DNA of 64,000 bases from an uncultured Prevotella sp. (GCA_934204655.1 CAKPZJ010000004.1:62001-126000), one strand, 5' to 3'; positions 37,073 through 45,885 are shown, counted from the stretch's first letter. Numbers and translations: made by a program. Notes: generated by a model from the sequence alone, not told the origin.

Positions 37073-37100
37073 CAAATGTACTGGCGGAATAACTAACAAA
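37073..37100 (-). promoter_or_regulatory. Promoter of the candidate small RNA
   Basis: Minus-strand TTTG (37100-37097) and TACATTTG (37080-37073) resemble the -33/-7 boxes; the 16-nt gap is shorter than the 20 nt seen at 38711-38742. Confidence 0.45.
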
Positions 37101-37113
37101 ACCACTATACATA

Positions 37114-37410
37114 TTAATGCTCACTCCGAGGGCTGACTCGGGTACGACCTTTAAGTTTCACTTCATATATATCTATCAATCTGGTCGCCAATAACTTAAA
37201 AACCAACTCTCTGGCGGTGCGTATGCTAACGGATAGTGAAGGCACCGTAACCGCCATCTTACCCATGGTATCTTCACAGACTGGGGTAATGAACATGAGA
37301 ATTCTGAAAAACTTTAATCCACTTGCAAAGATAATAGTTATTGCTAATATGACCAAGAAAAAAAGGACAAATCTTCCCCCCCCCCCGAAAAAGTCCTTTT
37401 TTACTATCAT
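37114..37410 (-). CDS. Possible small membrane protein with a poly-glycine homopolymer tract
   Basis: A 98-residue frame, MIVKKDFFGGGGRFVLFF onward, with one or two hydrophobic stretches (about 13-43) and a basic C-terminus. The GGGG is encoded by an 11-base G run, so its frame could slip. No family recognised. In favour: a clean transmembrane-like segment and no competing gene. Against: short, AT-rich, no clear promoter. It ends just before the promoter of the candidate small RNA. Confidence 0.35.
   Translation of the reverse strand: MIVKKDFFGGGGRFVLFFLVILAITIIFASGLKFFRILMFITPVCEDTMGKMAVTVPSLSVSIRTARELVFKLLATRLIDIYEVKLKGRTRVSPRSEH
37376..37386. repeat. Poly-C tract (11 bases)
   Basis: Eleven consecutive C on the plus strand, in the loop of an AAAAAAGGAC/GTCCTTTTTT hairpin (37360-37402). 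It sits in the 5' end of the small minus-strand frame and about 100 bp before the histidine kinase. Confidence 0.8.
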
Positions 37411-37483
37411 AATTGTCTCTGATACATTAATTTATGACATTCGGGCGTGCCGATGTACTAAAACGGGATTTGTAACGTTATCA

Positions 37484-38656
37484 ATGCAGATTATGAAATG
37501 GACAGACCGCATACGGGAGATGAAGATAGTACTGGTGGTGATGGCCGTGGTGTTGGCCATGGCCTCCTTGGTGGTGTCCCATCGGCTCACCCGCGACCTG
37601 GAGACCGAGGAGCACAACAAGATGGGGGTCTGGGCCGAGGCCATGAGGGCCCTGAACAATGCCGACGAGAACACGGACCTGAACCTGGTACTGCGTGTGA
37701 TAGACGAGAACCACACTATACCCGTCATAGTGCTCAACCCGCAAGGGCGGGTGCAGACCTGCCGTAACCTGATCATGCCCCGCAGCGAGACTGACAGTCT
37801 GGGCTACGCTGCCCGCGTGGGCCACCGGCTCCGCAGCGAAGGGCGCTACATACGCATCTATCTCGACCCCTCGCGCCGTGGTGACTACATCGATGTCTGC
37901 TACGACGAGTCGCTTACACTGAAGCGGCTGGCCCTCTATCCATACGTCCAGTTGGGCGCGGTGCTGCTCTTCGTGGGTGTGGGCGTGGTGGCCTTGCTCT
38001 CCCTGAAGCGCGCCGAGCAAAACCGAGTATGGGTGGGCCTGTCCAAGGAGACCGCCCACCAGTTGGGCACCCCCATTAGCAGTCTGATGGCCTGGACCGA
38101 GATACTGCGCGAGACCTATCCCGACGACACGCTCATCCCCGAGATGGACAAGGACGTGAAGCGCCTGCAACTCATAGCCGACCGTTTCTCCAAGATAGGC
38201 TCCCTGCCCGAGCCCGTACCCGTGAGCCTGCAGCAGGTACTCACCCACGTGGTAGAGTATATGGACAGGCGCACCTCGCACCGCATTACCATCGCCGCCC
38301 ATCTGCCCGTCGACACCATCGAGGTCAGTCTCAACGCCTCGCTCTTCGAGTGGGTCATAGAGAACCTCTGCAAGAACGCCGTTGATGCCATGGGCGATGC
38401 CGGAGGCTCGGTGACCCTTACCGCAGGCACCGCGGGCCAGCGCGTGTGGCTCGAGGTGGCCGACACGGGCAAGGGTATTCATAAGAAAGACCTCCGTAAC
38501 GTGTTCCGCCCTGGCTTTACCACCAAGAAAAGAGGGTGGGGGCTGGGCCTGTCGCTGGCCAAGCGCATCGTAGAGGATTACCACCGGGGCCGCATCTTTG
38601 TCAAGAGTTCTACCCCCGGTGTGGGCACCGTCTTCCGTATCGAACTGCGCCGATAG
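37484..38656 (+). CDS. Membrane sensor histidine kinase
   Basis: A 390-residue kinase. Two membrane helices (about 13-33 and 147-170) bracket a periplasmic sensor of about 110 residues. The H-box GLSKETAHQLGTPISSL has His192 as the phosphoacceptor; the ATPase domain shows the N box ENLCKNAVDAM, DTGKGI and GWGLGLSLAKRIV. The start at 37484 (or 37493, MKWTDR) places the first helix correctly; longer versions would read through the poly-C hairpin region. No response regulator is adjacent, so it is an orphan; its partner is unknown. Alternative: part of the NtrB-like GHKL kinases common in Bacteroidetes. Confidence 0.85.
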   Translation: MQIMKWTDRIREMKIVLVVMAVVLAMASLVVSHRLTRDLETEEHNKMGVWAEAMRALNNADENTDLNLVLRVIDENHTIPVIVLNPQGRVQTCRNLIMPRSETDSLGYAARVGHRLRSEGRYIRIYLDPSRRGDYIDVCYDESLTLKRLALYPYVQLGAVLLFVGVGVVALLSLKRAEQNRVWVGLSKETAHQLGTPISSLMAWTEILRETYPDDTLIPEMDKDVKRLQLIADRFSKIGSLPEPVPVSLQQVLTHVVEYMDRRTSHRITIAAHLPVDTIEVSLNASLFEWVIENLCKNAVDAMGDAGGSVTLTAGTAGQRVWLEVADTGKGIHKKDLRNVFRPGFTTKKRGWGLGLSLAKRIVEDYHRGRIFVKSSTPGVGTVFRIELRR

Positions 38657-38710
38657 GGCAGCCATCTCGGTAAGTATGCTGCTATCTGCTGCATATTTTT
38701 AGTAAAATTA

Positions 38711-38742
38711 TTTGGTCGCTATGGTTATTTCTGCTACCTTTG
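38711..38742 (+). promoter_or_regulatory. Bacteroidetes consensus promoter of the transporter gene
   Basis: TTTG at 38711-38714 and TACCTTTG at 38735-38742 are separated by exactly 20 nt, a textbook -33/-7 pair. The expected transcript start is near 38748, which rules out an earlier start codon at 38740. Confidence 0.8.
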
Positions 38743-38784
38743 CGCACGATAGGCAGCCCTGCCGCCTATATATATAATAAGGTA

Positions 38785-40446
38785 ATGGACTGGATTACAG
38801 AAATACTTTCCACCGACTCGCCCGTACATTCCATCGTGGCGCTCTCGTTGATATGTGCCTTGGGCCTGGCCTTGGGCAAGGTGCGCGTCATGGGTATCTC
38901 GCTGGGCGTAGCCTTTGTGTTCTTTATCGGCATCCTGGCCGGCCACTTCGGGCTGAGGGTCAATGCCCAGTGCCTGGGCTACGCAGAGACTTTCGGACTG
39001 GTCATCTTCGTCTATATGCTCGGTCTGAGCGTGGGCCCCAACTTCTTCGGCTCACTCCGCCGCGAGGGTTTGCCCCTTAATCTGTGGTCGCTGGCCATCA
39101 TCTTGTTGGGTACGCTGTTTGCCGTGGTGCTGGTGCCCCTTACCGGGGTCTGTTTGCCCGATATGGTGGGTCTGCTCTGCGGCGCCACGACCAACACTCC
39201 AGCCTTAGGAGCCGCCCAGCAAGCCCTGCAGCAGACTGGCCATGCCGCCGGAACCCTCGCCTTAGGTACCGCCGTAACCTATCCCTTTGGCGTGGTGGGC
39301 GTTATCATCGTGATGGTCATCCTGCGCCGTGTGCTGGTACGTCCCGCCGATTTGCAGATACCTGCCCGCGACGACGCCAACAAGACCTACATCGGCGAGT
39401 ACCTCGTGGTCAATCCCGCGCTCAATGGCAAGAAAGTCTCCGACTTCGCCCTCAACTCCCATGAGCGCTTTATCATATCGCGTATATGGCGTGGGCAGGA
39501 AGTAATAGTACCTGGCGCTGATACAGAGTTAAGGCAGAACGACAAGGTGCTGGTCATTACCAACAAGGACGACCGCAAGGCGATGGAAATACTCTTCGGC
39601 CGCGAGACCGCGACCAACTGGAACGCTGACCAGATAGACTGGAACCACATAGATGCCGAGGTGGCCAGCCGTACGGTGGTCGTTACGCGCAAGGTACTCA
39701 ATGGCAAGCATCTGGTAGACCTGCAGCTACGCTCTACTTACGGCGTTAACGTGAGCCGGGTGCTGCGAGGCGACCTCAAACTGTTGGCCACCGACGACCT
39801 GCGGCTGCAGTATGGCGACCGCGTAGTGGTGGTGGGTCCGCCCAGTGCCCTCGACAATGTAGAGAAGTTTATCGGCAATGCCGTGCAGACCCTCAATGAG
39901 CCCAACTTGGGCAGCATCTTCCTCGGCATGGTACTCGGCCTGTTGCTCGGGCTTATCCCCGTGGCCATCCCCGGTGCCGCCGTACCCGTACACTTAGGCG
40001 TGGCCGGTGGCCCCATCGTCATGGGCATCATCGTGGGAGCCCTGGGCCCCAAGGCGCATATCATCTCGTACACCACGCGCAGCGCCTCGCTCATACTGCG
40101 TAAGTTTGGCCTGTCGCTGTACCTCGCCTGCTTAGGGTTAGAGGCCGGCAAGGATTTCTTCCATACCCTGATACGCCCCGAGGGCCTCATGTGGATAGGC
40201 ATAGGTGCCCTGCTCACGCTGATACCTATCTTTATTGTCGGTGTGATAATGTTGCGTATGCACAAGTACGACTTTGGAACCATCTGTGGCGTGTTGTGTG
40301 GTAGCATGGCCAACCCCATGGCGTTGGGGTACGCCAATGACACCATCCAGGGCGAAACCCCATCGCTCAGTTATGCTTCGGTCTATCCGCTGGGCATGTT
40401 TATCCGCGTGCTGATAGCCCAGGTGCTCATTATGTTTTTCATCTGA
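38785..40446 (+). CDS. AspT/YidE/YbjL-family membrane transporter with two TrkA-C domains
   Basis: A 553-residue inner-membrane protein of the duplicated AspT/YidE/YbjL type. Two blocks of five to six helices (about 1-175 and 380-553) flank two cytoplasmic TrkA-C (RCK_C) domains, visible as VVNPALNGKKVSDFALN … NDKVLVITNKDDR and VVTRKVLNGKHLVDLQLR … GDRVVVVGPPSALDN. AspT exchanges aspartate for alanine, but most YidE/YbjL members have unknown substrates. The start is fixed by the promoter above. Nothing links it to the glycan genes. Confidence 0.85.
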   Translation: MDWITEILSTDSPVHSIVALSLICALGLALGKVRVMGISLGVAFVFFIGILAGHFGLRVNAQCLGYAETFGLVIFVYMLGLSVGPNFFGSLRREGLPLNLWSLAIILLGTLFAVVLVPLTGVCLPDMVGLLCGATTNTPALGAAQQALQQTGHAAGTLALGTAVTYPFGVVGVIIVMVILRRVLVRPADLQIPARDDANKTYIGEYLVVNPALNGKKVSDFALNSHERFIISRIWRGQEVIVPGADTELRQNDKVLVITNKDDRKAMEILFGRETATNWNADQIDWNHIDAEVASRTVVVTRKVLNGKHLVDLQLRSTYGVNVSRVLRGDLKLLATDDLRLQYGDRVVVVGPPSALDNVEKFIGNAVQTLNEPNLGSIFLGMVLGLLLGLIPVAIPGAAVPVHLGVAGGPIVMGIIVGALGPKAHIISYTTRSASLILRKFGLSLYLACLGLEAGKDFFHTLIRPEGLMWIGIGALLTLIPIFIVGVIMLRMHKYDFGTICGVLCGSMANPMALGYANDTIQGETPSLSYASVYPLGMFIRVLIAQVLIMFFI

Positions 40447-40452
40447 TAAGAA

Positions 40453-40476
40453 AAGAGAAGCCCCGTGGTTTCTCTT
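40453..40476 (+). terminator. Weak hairpin between convergent genes
   Basis: AAGAGAA … TTCTCTT, 7 bp stem with a GCCCCGTGGT-type loop, in the 50-bp gap between the transporter and the convergent pseudouridine synthase. No long T tract; could serve both directions. Confidence 0.3.
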
Positions 40477-40500
40477 GCTGTATAGGTGGTAAGGGCGATG

Positions 40501-42060
40501 TCAGAAATCGGCCTTACGACTGAACGTCATTTCCTTTTTGGTAACCGGGTGTACGAAGGTGATGCTCTCTGCATGCAGGCACAGCCGTCCCTGGCCATGC
40601 CCATAGAGCGGGTCGCCCTGTATGGGCCGTCCCAGTCCCTGTGGGTGGGCACAGTGTACCCGTAGCTGGTGGGTGCGGCCCGTGTGGGGATAGAGTGCCA
40701 CTCGGTGGCGGCCCTGCCGGCTGTACTCGGTATAAGCCCGCTTGCCCTGCAGGTAGTCTACCTGCTGTCGCGGACGGTCGGTAGGATGCGGCGAGAGCGG
40801 CAGGTCTATGTGTCCATGGCCAGCCAGCGGCTGGCCGTTGTCTTCTAATACCGCCACGTAACGTTTACGTACCTGATGACGTATAAACTGCTGCTGCAGT
40901 TGGCGGTACACCTCCTCGCTGAGAGCTATGAGCATCAGGCCGCTGGTGTCGCGGTCCAGCCTGTGTACCACCAGTGGGCCCGTGGCCGTGGGGTAGCGTC
41001 GGCGCATCCTCTCGGCTACCGATGTGAGCCCTTCCCGTCCCGGCACGCTCAGCATGCCCGCCGGCTTGTTTACCACTACTAACCACGCGTCCTCGTACAC
41101 TATCTCTATGTCCTTCTCGGTGGTCACCGTGGCCTCTGGCTCTACCGCCAAGCCCTGCAACATGTACGTCAGCGTGGGCCTACACTTGCCCTGGCACGCC
41201 GGATAGTAGTGTAGATGATGGCGAACCTCGCCCTCAGGACTGTCGCCCCACCAGAACATGGCCATGCAGCGCGGTCGCATGCCGTGGCTGTATGCGTATT
41301 GCAGCAGTTTGGGTTCGCAGCACTCGCCCGTGCCACCCGGCGGAGTAAGGTAGGGACGCTGTGGGTCGTACTGGGCAAAAATCTGACTTAGCCCCCGCTG
41401 TTCGCCACGCCCATTGTATAGCACGAAGTGGTCAAAGAGCCACTGCTGCAGTCTGTCGCTCATCTGCCGACGCTCACTGCGTAGCTGGTCGATGTCGCGG
41501 CGACGCTCCTGACACCTCCGGCTCACCGCCCCGATAACCCGGCTCCAGCGCTGCTTGATGCGGCGCAGCTGGGCCTTCTGGTACTGACTCTGGCGAACCA
41601 TCGCCCCACGCGTAGCTTCATCGGCCGTGGCCCTCAGGGTATCTCGCTGTGCCTTGGCCACAGCCATTACCTGTCGCCAGCGCGCTATGGCCCGGTCCAA
41701 ACAATCCTCTAACACCCTGACCGCCTGCTCGCGGCGTAGCAGCGACGGGTCGTGGGCCATCAGCCCGATACGCTGGTTGAGTGCCGAGATGCGGCCCTCG
41801 GTCTGGCGGAAGTGGCCCGTGGGCGATAGATAGTCGAACACCGGCGGCACGAACTCATCTGTGTACGGATAGCCTCCCGAAAGTTGGCCGCTGTATGCCT
41901 GGAGATAGCCCAGACGGCCCCCGTTCTCCACCACGAGCACCCCGAACATCTTACCATGTTCCTCCGGGTGGCGGGCCATGAGCGCGGGCAGCGTGGCCTG
42001 TAGCAGCGTGGCCGCCTGGACGCACAGCGGATGCGGGGTGTAGCTAAAGGGATTGCTCAT
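40501..42060 (-). CDS. RluA-family pseudouridine synthase with long N-terminal extension
   Basis: A 519-residue protein predicted to convert uridine to pseudouridine in rRNA or tRNA. The catalytic domain is the C-terminal third (about 300-519), with VVNKPAGMLSVPGR and the catalytic Asp in HRLDRDTSGL. The N-terminal part has a GKMFGVLVV region, an Arg/Gln-rich coiled coil (about 105-215) and a Cys/His-rich stretch (GECCEPKLLQYA … HHLHYYPACQGKC) that may bind zinc. This long form is usual in Bacteroidetes. The start at 42060 (MSNPFSY) is preferred because a -7 box at 42118-42111 would put the transcript start near 42105, leaving no leader for the longer forms. Confidence 0.85.
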   Translation of the reverse strand: MSNPFSYTPHPLCVQAATLLQATLPALMARHPEEHGKMFGVLVVENGGRLGYLQAYSGQLSGGYPYTDEFVPPVFDYLSPTGHFRQTEGRISALNQRIGLMAHDPSLLRREQAVRVLEDCLDRAIARWRQVMAVAKAQRDTLRATADEATRGAMVRQSQYQKAQLRRIKQRWSRVIGAVSRRCQERRRDIDQLRSERRQMSDRLQQWLFDHFVLYNGRGEQRGLSQIFAQYDPQRPYLTPPGGTGECCEPKLLQYAYSHGMRPRCMAMFWWGDSPEGEVRHHLHYYPACQGKCRPTLTYMLQGLAVEPEATVTTEKDIEIVYEDAWLVVVNKPAGMLSVPGREGLTSVAERMRRRYPTATGPLVVHRLDRDTSGLMLIALSEEVYRQLQQQFIRHQVRKRYVAVLEDNGQPLAGHGHIDLPLSPHPTDRPRQQVDYLQGKRAYTEYSRQGRHRVALYPHTGRTHQLRVHCAHPQGLGRPIQGDPLYGHGQGRLCLHAESITFVHPVTKKEMTFSRKADF

Positions 42061-42110
42061 CAGCGTGGGCGGGGGCGTGGTGGTATGCAGTGGATGAAAT
42101 ATCATGGCTG

Positions 42111-42118
42111 CAAAGTTA
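42111..42118 (-). promoter_or_regulatory. -7 box of the pseudouridine synthase gene
   Basis: TAACTTTG on the minus strand, 51 nt before the chosen start; no clear -33 box. Confidence 0.5.
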
Positions 42119-42201
42119 CTATTTTCTACCGTTGCGCGCATGGCGGCGCCCTGATTTTTAAGAATTGTCGCTAAAAACTTGGCAGTGGTCGTAAAAAATC
42201 G

Positions 42202-42209
42202 TAATTTTG
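42202..42209 (+). promoter_or_regulatory. -7 box of the sugar kinase operon
   Basis: TAATTTTG, 21 nt before ATG 42231, with a partial -33 (CTTGG) about 20 nt upstream. It overlaps an in-frame TTG at 42207, which is therefore unlikely to be the start. Confidence 0.55.
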
Positions 42210-42230
42210 TGGAAAATAAATCATGAAGAC

Positions 42231-43316
42231 ATGGACGAAAAAGGACTCAAAGCCATCATCGGTAAATTTCTGATAGATGCTCCCGTAGAGTCGGTAGCCC
42301 CCTTGGGCAACGGACTTATCAATGATACCTATAAGGTGACCACCGCAGGTGCCGCGCCCGACTATGTGCTGCAGCGCATTAACAATGCCATCTTTACGGA
42401 TGTCGACCTGTTGCAGCACAACATCGAGGCCGTTACCGCGCATATCCGCAAGAAGCTCGTCGCCGCCGGCGAGACCGACATAGACCGCAAGGTGCTCACC
42501 TTTGTACCCACGGCCGAAGGCAAGACCTACTATCAGGATGCCGCAGGCAAGTACTGGCGCGTATCGGTATTCATCCCGCGTGCCAAGACCTTCGAGGCCG
42601 TCAACCCCGAGTACTCCTACCATGCCGGCAAGGCTTTTGGCAACTTCGAGGCCATGTTGGTAGACCTGGAAGAACCCCTGGGCGAAACCATACCCGACTT
42701 CCATAACATGGAGCTGCGTATCCGCCAGCTGCGCGATGCCGTGGCTGCCGACACAGTGGGCCGCATGAGCGAGGTGGCCGACATAGTATCCGAGTTAGAG
42801 GCTCACGCTGACGAGATGTGTAAGGCTGAGCGCATGGGACGTGCTGGCGAGTTGCCCAAGCGTATCTGCCACTGCGACACCAAGGTCAATAACATGATGT
42901 TTGACGAAGACGGACGCGTGTTGTGCGTGATAGACCTCGACACGGTCATGCCGAGCTTCGTATTCTCTGACTATGGCGACTTCCTGCGTACCGGTGCCAA
43001 TGCCGTGGCCGAGGACGACCCACATATAGATAAGGTGGCGTTCCGCCGTGACATCTTCGAGGCTTTCACCCGGGGCTATCTGGAGTCGGCCCGCTTCCTT
43101 ACGCCCGTAGAACGCGACAACCTGCCCTACGCCGTGGCCCTCTTCCCCTACATGCAGTGCGTGCGCTTCCTTACTGACTACATCAACGGTGACACCTATT
43201 ATAAAATAGGGTACCCTGAGCACAACCTGGTGCGCACCCGCAACCAGCTACAGCTCTTCCGTACCGTGTACGACCAGCAGGCGTACATGCAGGACTTTAT
43301 CCGTAACTGCCAATAA
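42231..43316 (+). CDS. APH-fold sugar kinase, N-acetylhexosamine 1-kinase-like
   Basis: A 361-residue cytoplasmic phosphotransferase. Motifs are GNGLINDTYKV (nucleotide-binding start), ICHCDTKVNNMMF (Brenner-type catalytic loop, HxDxxxxN) and VIDLDTVMPSFVFSDYGDFLR (metal-binding DxD). The overall pattern and length match the NahK group, which makes N-acetylhexosamine 1-phosphate in the lacto-N-biose/galacto-N-biose salvage pathway; substrate is inferred. First of four same-strand genes; the CBM9-like gene follows 14 nt later. It could use the GlcNAc freed by the GH89 enzyme, but they are in separate transcripts. Confidence 0.7.
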   Translation: MDEKGLKAIIGKFLIDAPVESVAPLGNGLINDTYKVTTAGAAPDYVLQRINNAIFTDVDLLQHNIEAVTAHIRKKLVAAGETDIDRKVLTFVPTAEGKTYYQDAAGKYWRVSVFIPRAKTFEAVNPEYSYHAGKAFGNFEAMLVDLEEPLGETIPDFHNMELRIRQLRDAVAADTVGRMSEVADIVSELEAHADEMCKAERMGRAGELPKRICHCDTKVNNMMFDEDGRVLCVIDLDTVMPSFVFSDYGDFLRTGANAVAEDDPHIDKVAFRRDIFEAFTRGYLESARFLTPVERDNLPYAVALFPYMQCVRFLTDYINGDTYYKIGYPEHNLVRTRNQLQLFRTVYDQQAYMQDFIRNCQ

Positions 43317-43330
43317 ACCCACAGACACCG

Positions 43331-43987
43331 ATGAAACAACTGACGGTTAAACATATAACCCGCGCCGTGACCGATGCCGCCCTGGTGTCGGCTGCGCTGG
43401 ATGAGGCCGCTATCGAGGCCCACGCCATAGGCTGCGTAGACTGGTCCGCGGACTATCCCTATGCCCCCGAGGTAACCTTCCGTATAGCCCACACAGGCTC
43501 GGCCATCCTGGTAGACTACCGGGTAACGGAGCAGAGCGTGGCCGCTGTAGCCCCGCACGACAACGGACGTGTGTGGGAGGACAGCTGCTGCGAGTTCTTC
43601 TTCAAGCCCGAGGACGGCGAGGTCTATTATAATGTAGAGTGCAACTGCGCCGGAACCCTCCTTGTGGGCTGCGGTCCCCATCGCGAAGGCCGCGAGCTGG
43701 CCAGCCCCTCGCTGCTCAGCGGCGTACAGCGGTGGTCGTCGTTGGGGCGTACTCCCTTTGCCGAGCGCGTGTCGCCCGTGTCGTGGCAGCTGTCGCTCAT
43801 CATCCCCGTGGCTACAGCCTTCCGCTCGTCGCTACCGTCACTGTGCGGGCAGCGCATGACAGCCAATTTCTACAAGTGTGGCGACAAGTTGCAGCAGCCC
43901 CACTTCCTGTCGTGGGCCCCTATACAGTTGCCCGCGCCCGATTTTCACCGCCCCGACTTCTTCGGGCAGTTACTGTTTGAACCCTGA
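43331..43987 (+). CDS. CBM9-like carbohydrate-binding protein without signal peptide
   Basis: A 218-residue single-domain protein. The pattern APEVTFRIAHTGSAILVDYRVTE, VWEDSCCEFFFKP and YYNVECNCAGTLL resembles the CBM9-like (DOMON-clan) domain proteins common in Bacteroidetes. The N-terminus MKQLTVKHITRAV is not a signal peptide, so it is probably cytoplasmic, which is unusual for a sugar-binding domain. It lies 14 nt from both its neighbours, the sugar kinase and the Fur-family gene, so it is co-transcribed with them. Function not known. Confidence 0.65.
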   Translation: MKQLTVKHITRAVTDAALVSAALDEAAIEAHAIGCVDWSADYPYAPEVTFRIAHTGSAILVDYRVTEQSVAAVAPHDNGRVWEDSCCEFFFKPEDGEVYYNVECNCAGTLLVGCGPHREGRELASPSLLSGVQRWSSLGRTPFAERVSPVSWQLSLIIPVATAFRSSLPSLCGQRMTANFYKCGDKLQQPHFLSWAPIQLPAPDFHRPDFFGQLLFEP

Positions 43988-44001
43988 TACTTACCGAGTA
44001 T

Positions 44002-44433
44002 ATGGCTACCCAGCACTTTGCCGACCTCCTGGAGCTACATGAAGTCAGGCCCACGGCCAACCGTATCGTTATAGCCGAGGCGCTGGCCCACATGGGTCAC
44101 CCCGTGTCCATGAGCGAGCTGGAGGGCCATATACTTACCATAGACAAGTCGGGCATATACCGCGCGCTGGCCGAATTTAGGAAGCACCACCTCGTCCACG
44201 CCATCGACGGTGGCGACGGTGAGATTAAGTACGAACTCTGCCACAGCCAGAACCACGGCCATGACGACGATCGCCATGCCCACTTCTTCTGCGAGTGCTG
44301 TCACCAGACCTTCTGCCTGGACTATGCCGCCATCCCACCCATTAGTATTCCCGATGGCTTTGTCGCCAGTTCTGTCAACTACATGGTCAAGGGTCTCTGC
44401 CCCGACTGTGCCCGTAGGCAGAACCGTAAGTAG
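44002..44433 (+). CDS. Fur-family metalloregulator (Fur/Zur/PerR type)
   Basis: A 143-residue DNA-binding repressor. A winged-helix N-terminus (RPTANRIVIAEALAHMGHPVSMSELE … SGIYRALAEF) precedes the metal-binding dimer domain: HSQNHGHDDDRHAHFFCECC, TFCLD and a final CPDC. The two CxxC pairs indicate a structural zinc. Which metal it senses cannot be read from sequence. In an operon with the sugar kinase and CBM9-like genes; the MATE gene is 80 nt downstream. Confidence 0.85.
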   Translation: MATQHFADLLELHEVRPTANRIVIAEALAHMGHPVSMSELEGHILTIDKSGIYRALAEFRKHHLVHAIDGGDGEIKYELCHSQNHGHDDDRHAHFFCECCHQTFCLDYAAIPPISIPDGFVASSVNYMVKGLCPDCARRQNRK

Positions 44434-44513
44434 CCCCCCTGTCCTTATTTCTGTTATGATGTCAGCTATTATCATCGTAACTCCGTAAATAACCGTCATA
44501 AAGTATATCGTAT

Positions 44514-45863
44514 ATGCAGAGCAAGGTAAGGCGGCACCACCACTACAAGCCGCTGTTAGAGATAGGCATACCCATCGTGATAGGCCAGTTGGGCACCGTA
44601 ATCTTAGGATTTGCCGACACACTGATGATAGGGCACCACAGCACTACCGAGCTGGCTGCGGCCGGCCTGGTTAACAACATCTTTACGCTGGCGCTCATCT
44701 TCTACATGGGATTCTCGTACGGCCTGACGCCCATAGTGGGCCGCCTGTACGGTATGGGCCACACCAGCGACATAGGGCAGAAAGTCAAGAACTCGCTCGT
44801 GGCCAACATGGTGGTGGGGGTACTGTTAGTGGCGGTGCTCACCATCCTCTACTTCAACTTAAACAACATAGGGCAGCCCGACGAACTCTTGCCGCTCATA
44901 CAGCCCTACTTCCTGGTCCACCTGGTAAGCGTGCTCTTTGTGGGTGTGTTCAACACGCTCAAGCAGTTCTTCGACGGCATTACCCGGACCAGCGTGGCTA
45001 TGTGGGTCATGGTGGTGGGCAATGTGCTCAACATCTTCTTCAACTGGCTGCTCATCTATGGCGTGGGCGGCATGCCCGAGTTGGGTCTGTTGGGAGCCGG
45101 CATCTCTACCATGGGGTCGCGGGTGCTCATGGCCCTGCTGCTGGTGATGGTCATGCTCGTTCATAAAGACTTTGGCGGCTACCGCCAGGGAGTGGCCCGT
45201 GGCCGTGTAAACCGCCACGACTTCCTGGAGATGAACCGCTTAGGGTGGCCCGTGGCCCTGCAGCTGGGCATGGAGTCGGCCGCGTTCAGTTTTAGCTGTA
45301 TCATGGTGGGCTGGCTGGGCACCGTGCAGCTGGCCGCCCATCAGATAGTAATCACCGTGTCGCAGCTGTTCTACCTGGTACTCTCGGGCATGGCCGCGGC
45401 CATGTCTATACGTATCAGCTACTTCATGGGCCAGCACGACTACGCCGCCGCGCGTACCTGTGCGACCGACGGGTTCCACATGGCCCTCTTTTTCTCGGCC
45501 ATGATGAGCGTGCCCGTACTTCTGGGTCGCCACTACATAGGCGGTCTGTTCTCAGACACGGCCGAGGTGGGGCAGATAGTGGCCATGCTGATATGGGTGA
45601 TGATTATCTACCAGTTTGGCGATGCCCTGCAGTACACCTTTGCCAACGCCCTGCGCGGCATAGCCTGCGTTAAGCCCATGATGTACTACGCCTTTATCGC
45701 CTACTTCGTCATCTCGCTGCCCATGGGCTACGTGCTCGGCTTCGTGTGCCACTTAGGCATCATAGGTGTGTGGGCCGCGTTCCCCGTGGGCCTCACCGTG
45801 GCCGGTGTCCTCTACTGGCAGCGCTTCCGCCGCGAGCTTCGCGCCATCGAACAGCGAGGGTAG
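44514..45863 (+). CDS. MATE-family multidrug/organic cation efflux transporter
   Basis: A 449-residue inner-membrane antiporter with about twelve hydrophobic helices in two repeats. Family landmarks: EIGIPIVIGQLGTVILGFADTLMIGH, GLTPIVGRLYG, and in the second half LQLGMESAAFSFSCIMVGWLG and AAAMSIRISYFMGQ. Exports drugs or metabolites with H+ or Na+. The repeat module begins just after its stop. Confidence 0.9.
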   Translation: MQSKVRRHHHYKPLLEIGIPIVIGQLGTVILGFADTLMIGHHSTTELAAAGLVNNIFTLALIFYMGFSYGLTPIVGRLYGMGHTSDIGQKVKNSLVANMVVGVLLVAVLTILYFNLNNIGQPDELLPLIQPYFLVHLVSVLFVGVFNTLKQFFDGITRTSVAMWVMVVGNVLNIFFNWLLIYGVGGMPELGLLGAGISTMGSRVLMALLLVMVMLVHKDFGGYRQGVARGRVNRHDFLEMNRLGWPVALQLGMESAAFSFSCIMVGWLGTVQLAAHQIVITVSQLFYLVLSGMAAAMSIRISYFMGQHDYAAARTCATDGFHMALFFSAMMSVPVLLGRHYIGGLFSDTAEVGQIVAMLIWVMIIYQFGDALQYTFANALRGIACVKPMMYYAFIAYFVISLPMGYVLGFVCHLGIIGVWAAFPVGLTVAGVLYWQRFRRELRAIEQRG

Positions 45864-45885
45864 GGGAGTGGGCATGGCCTTGAGT

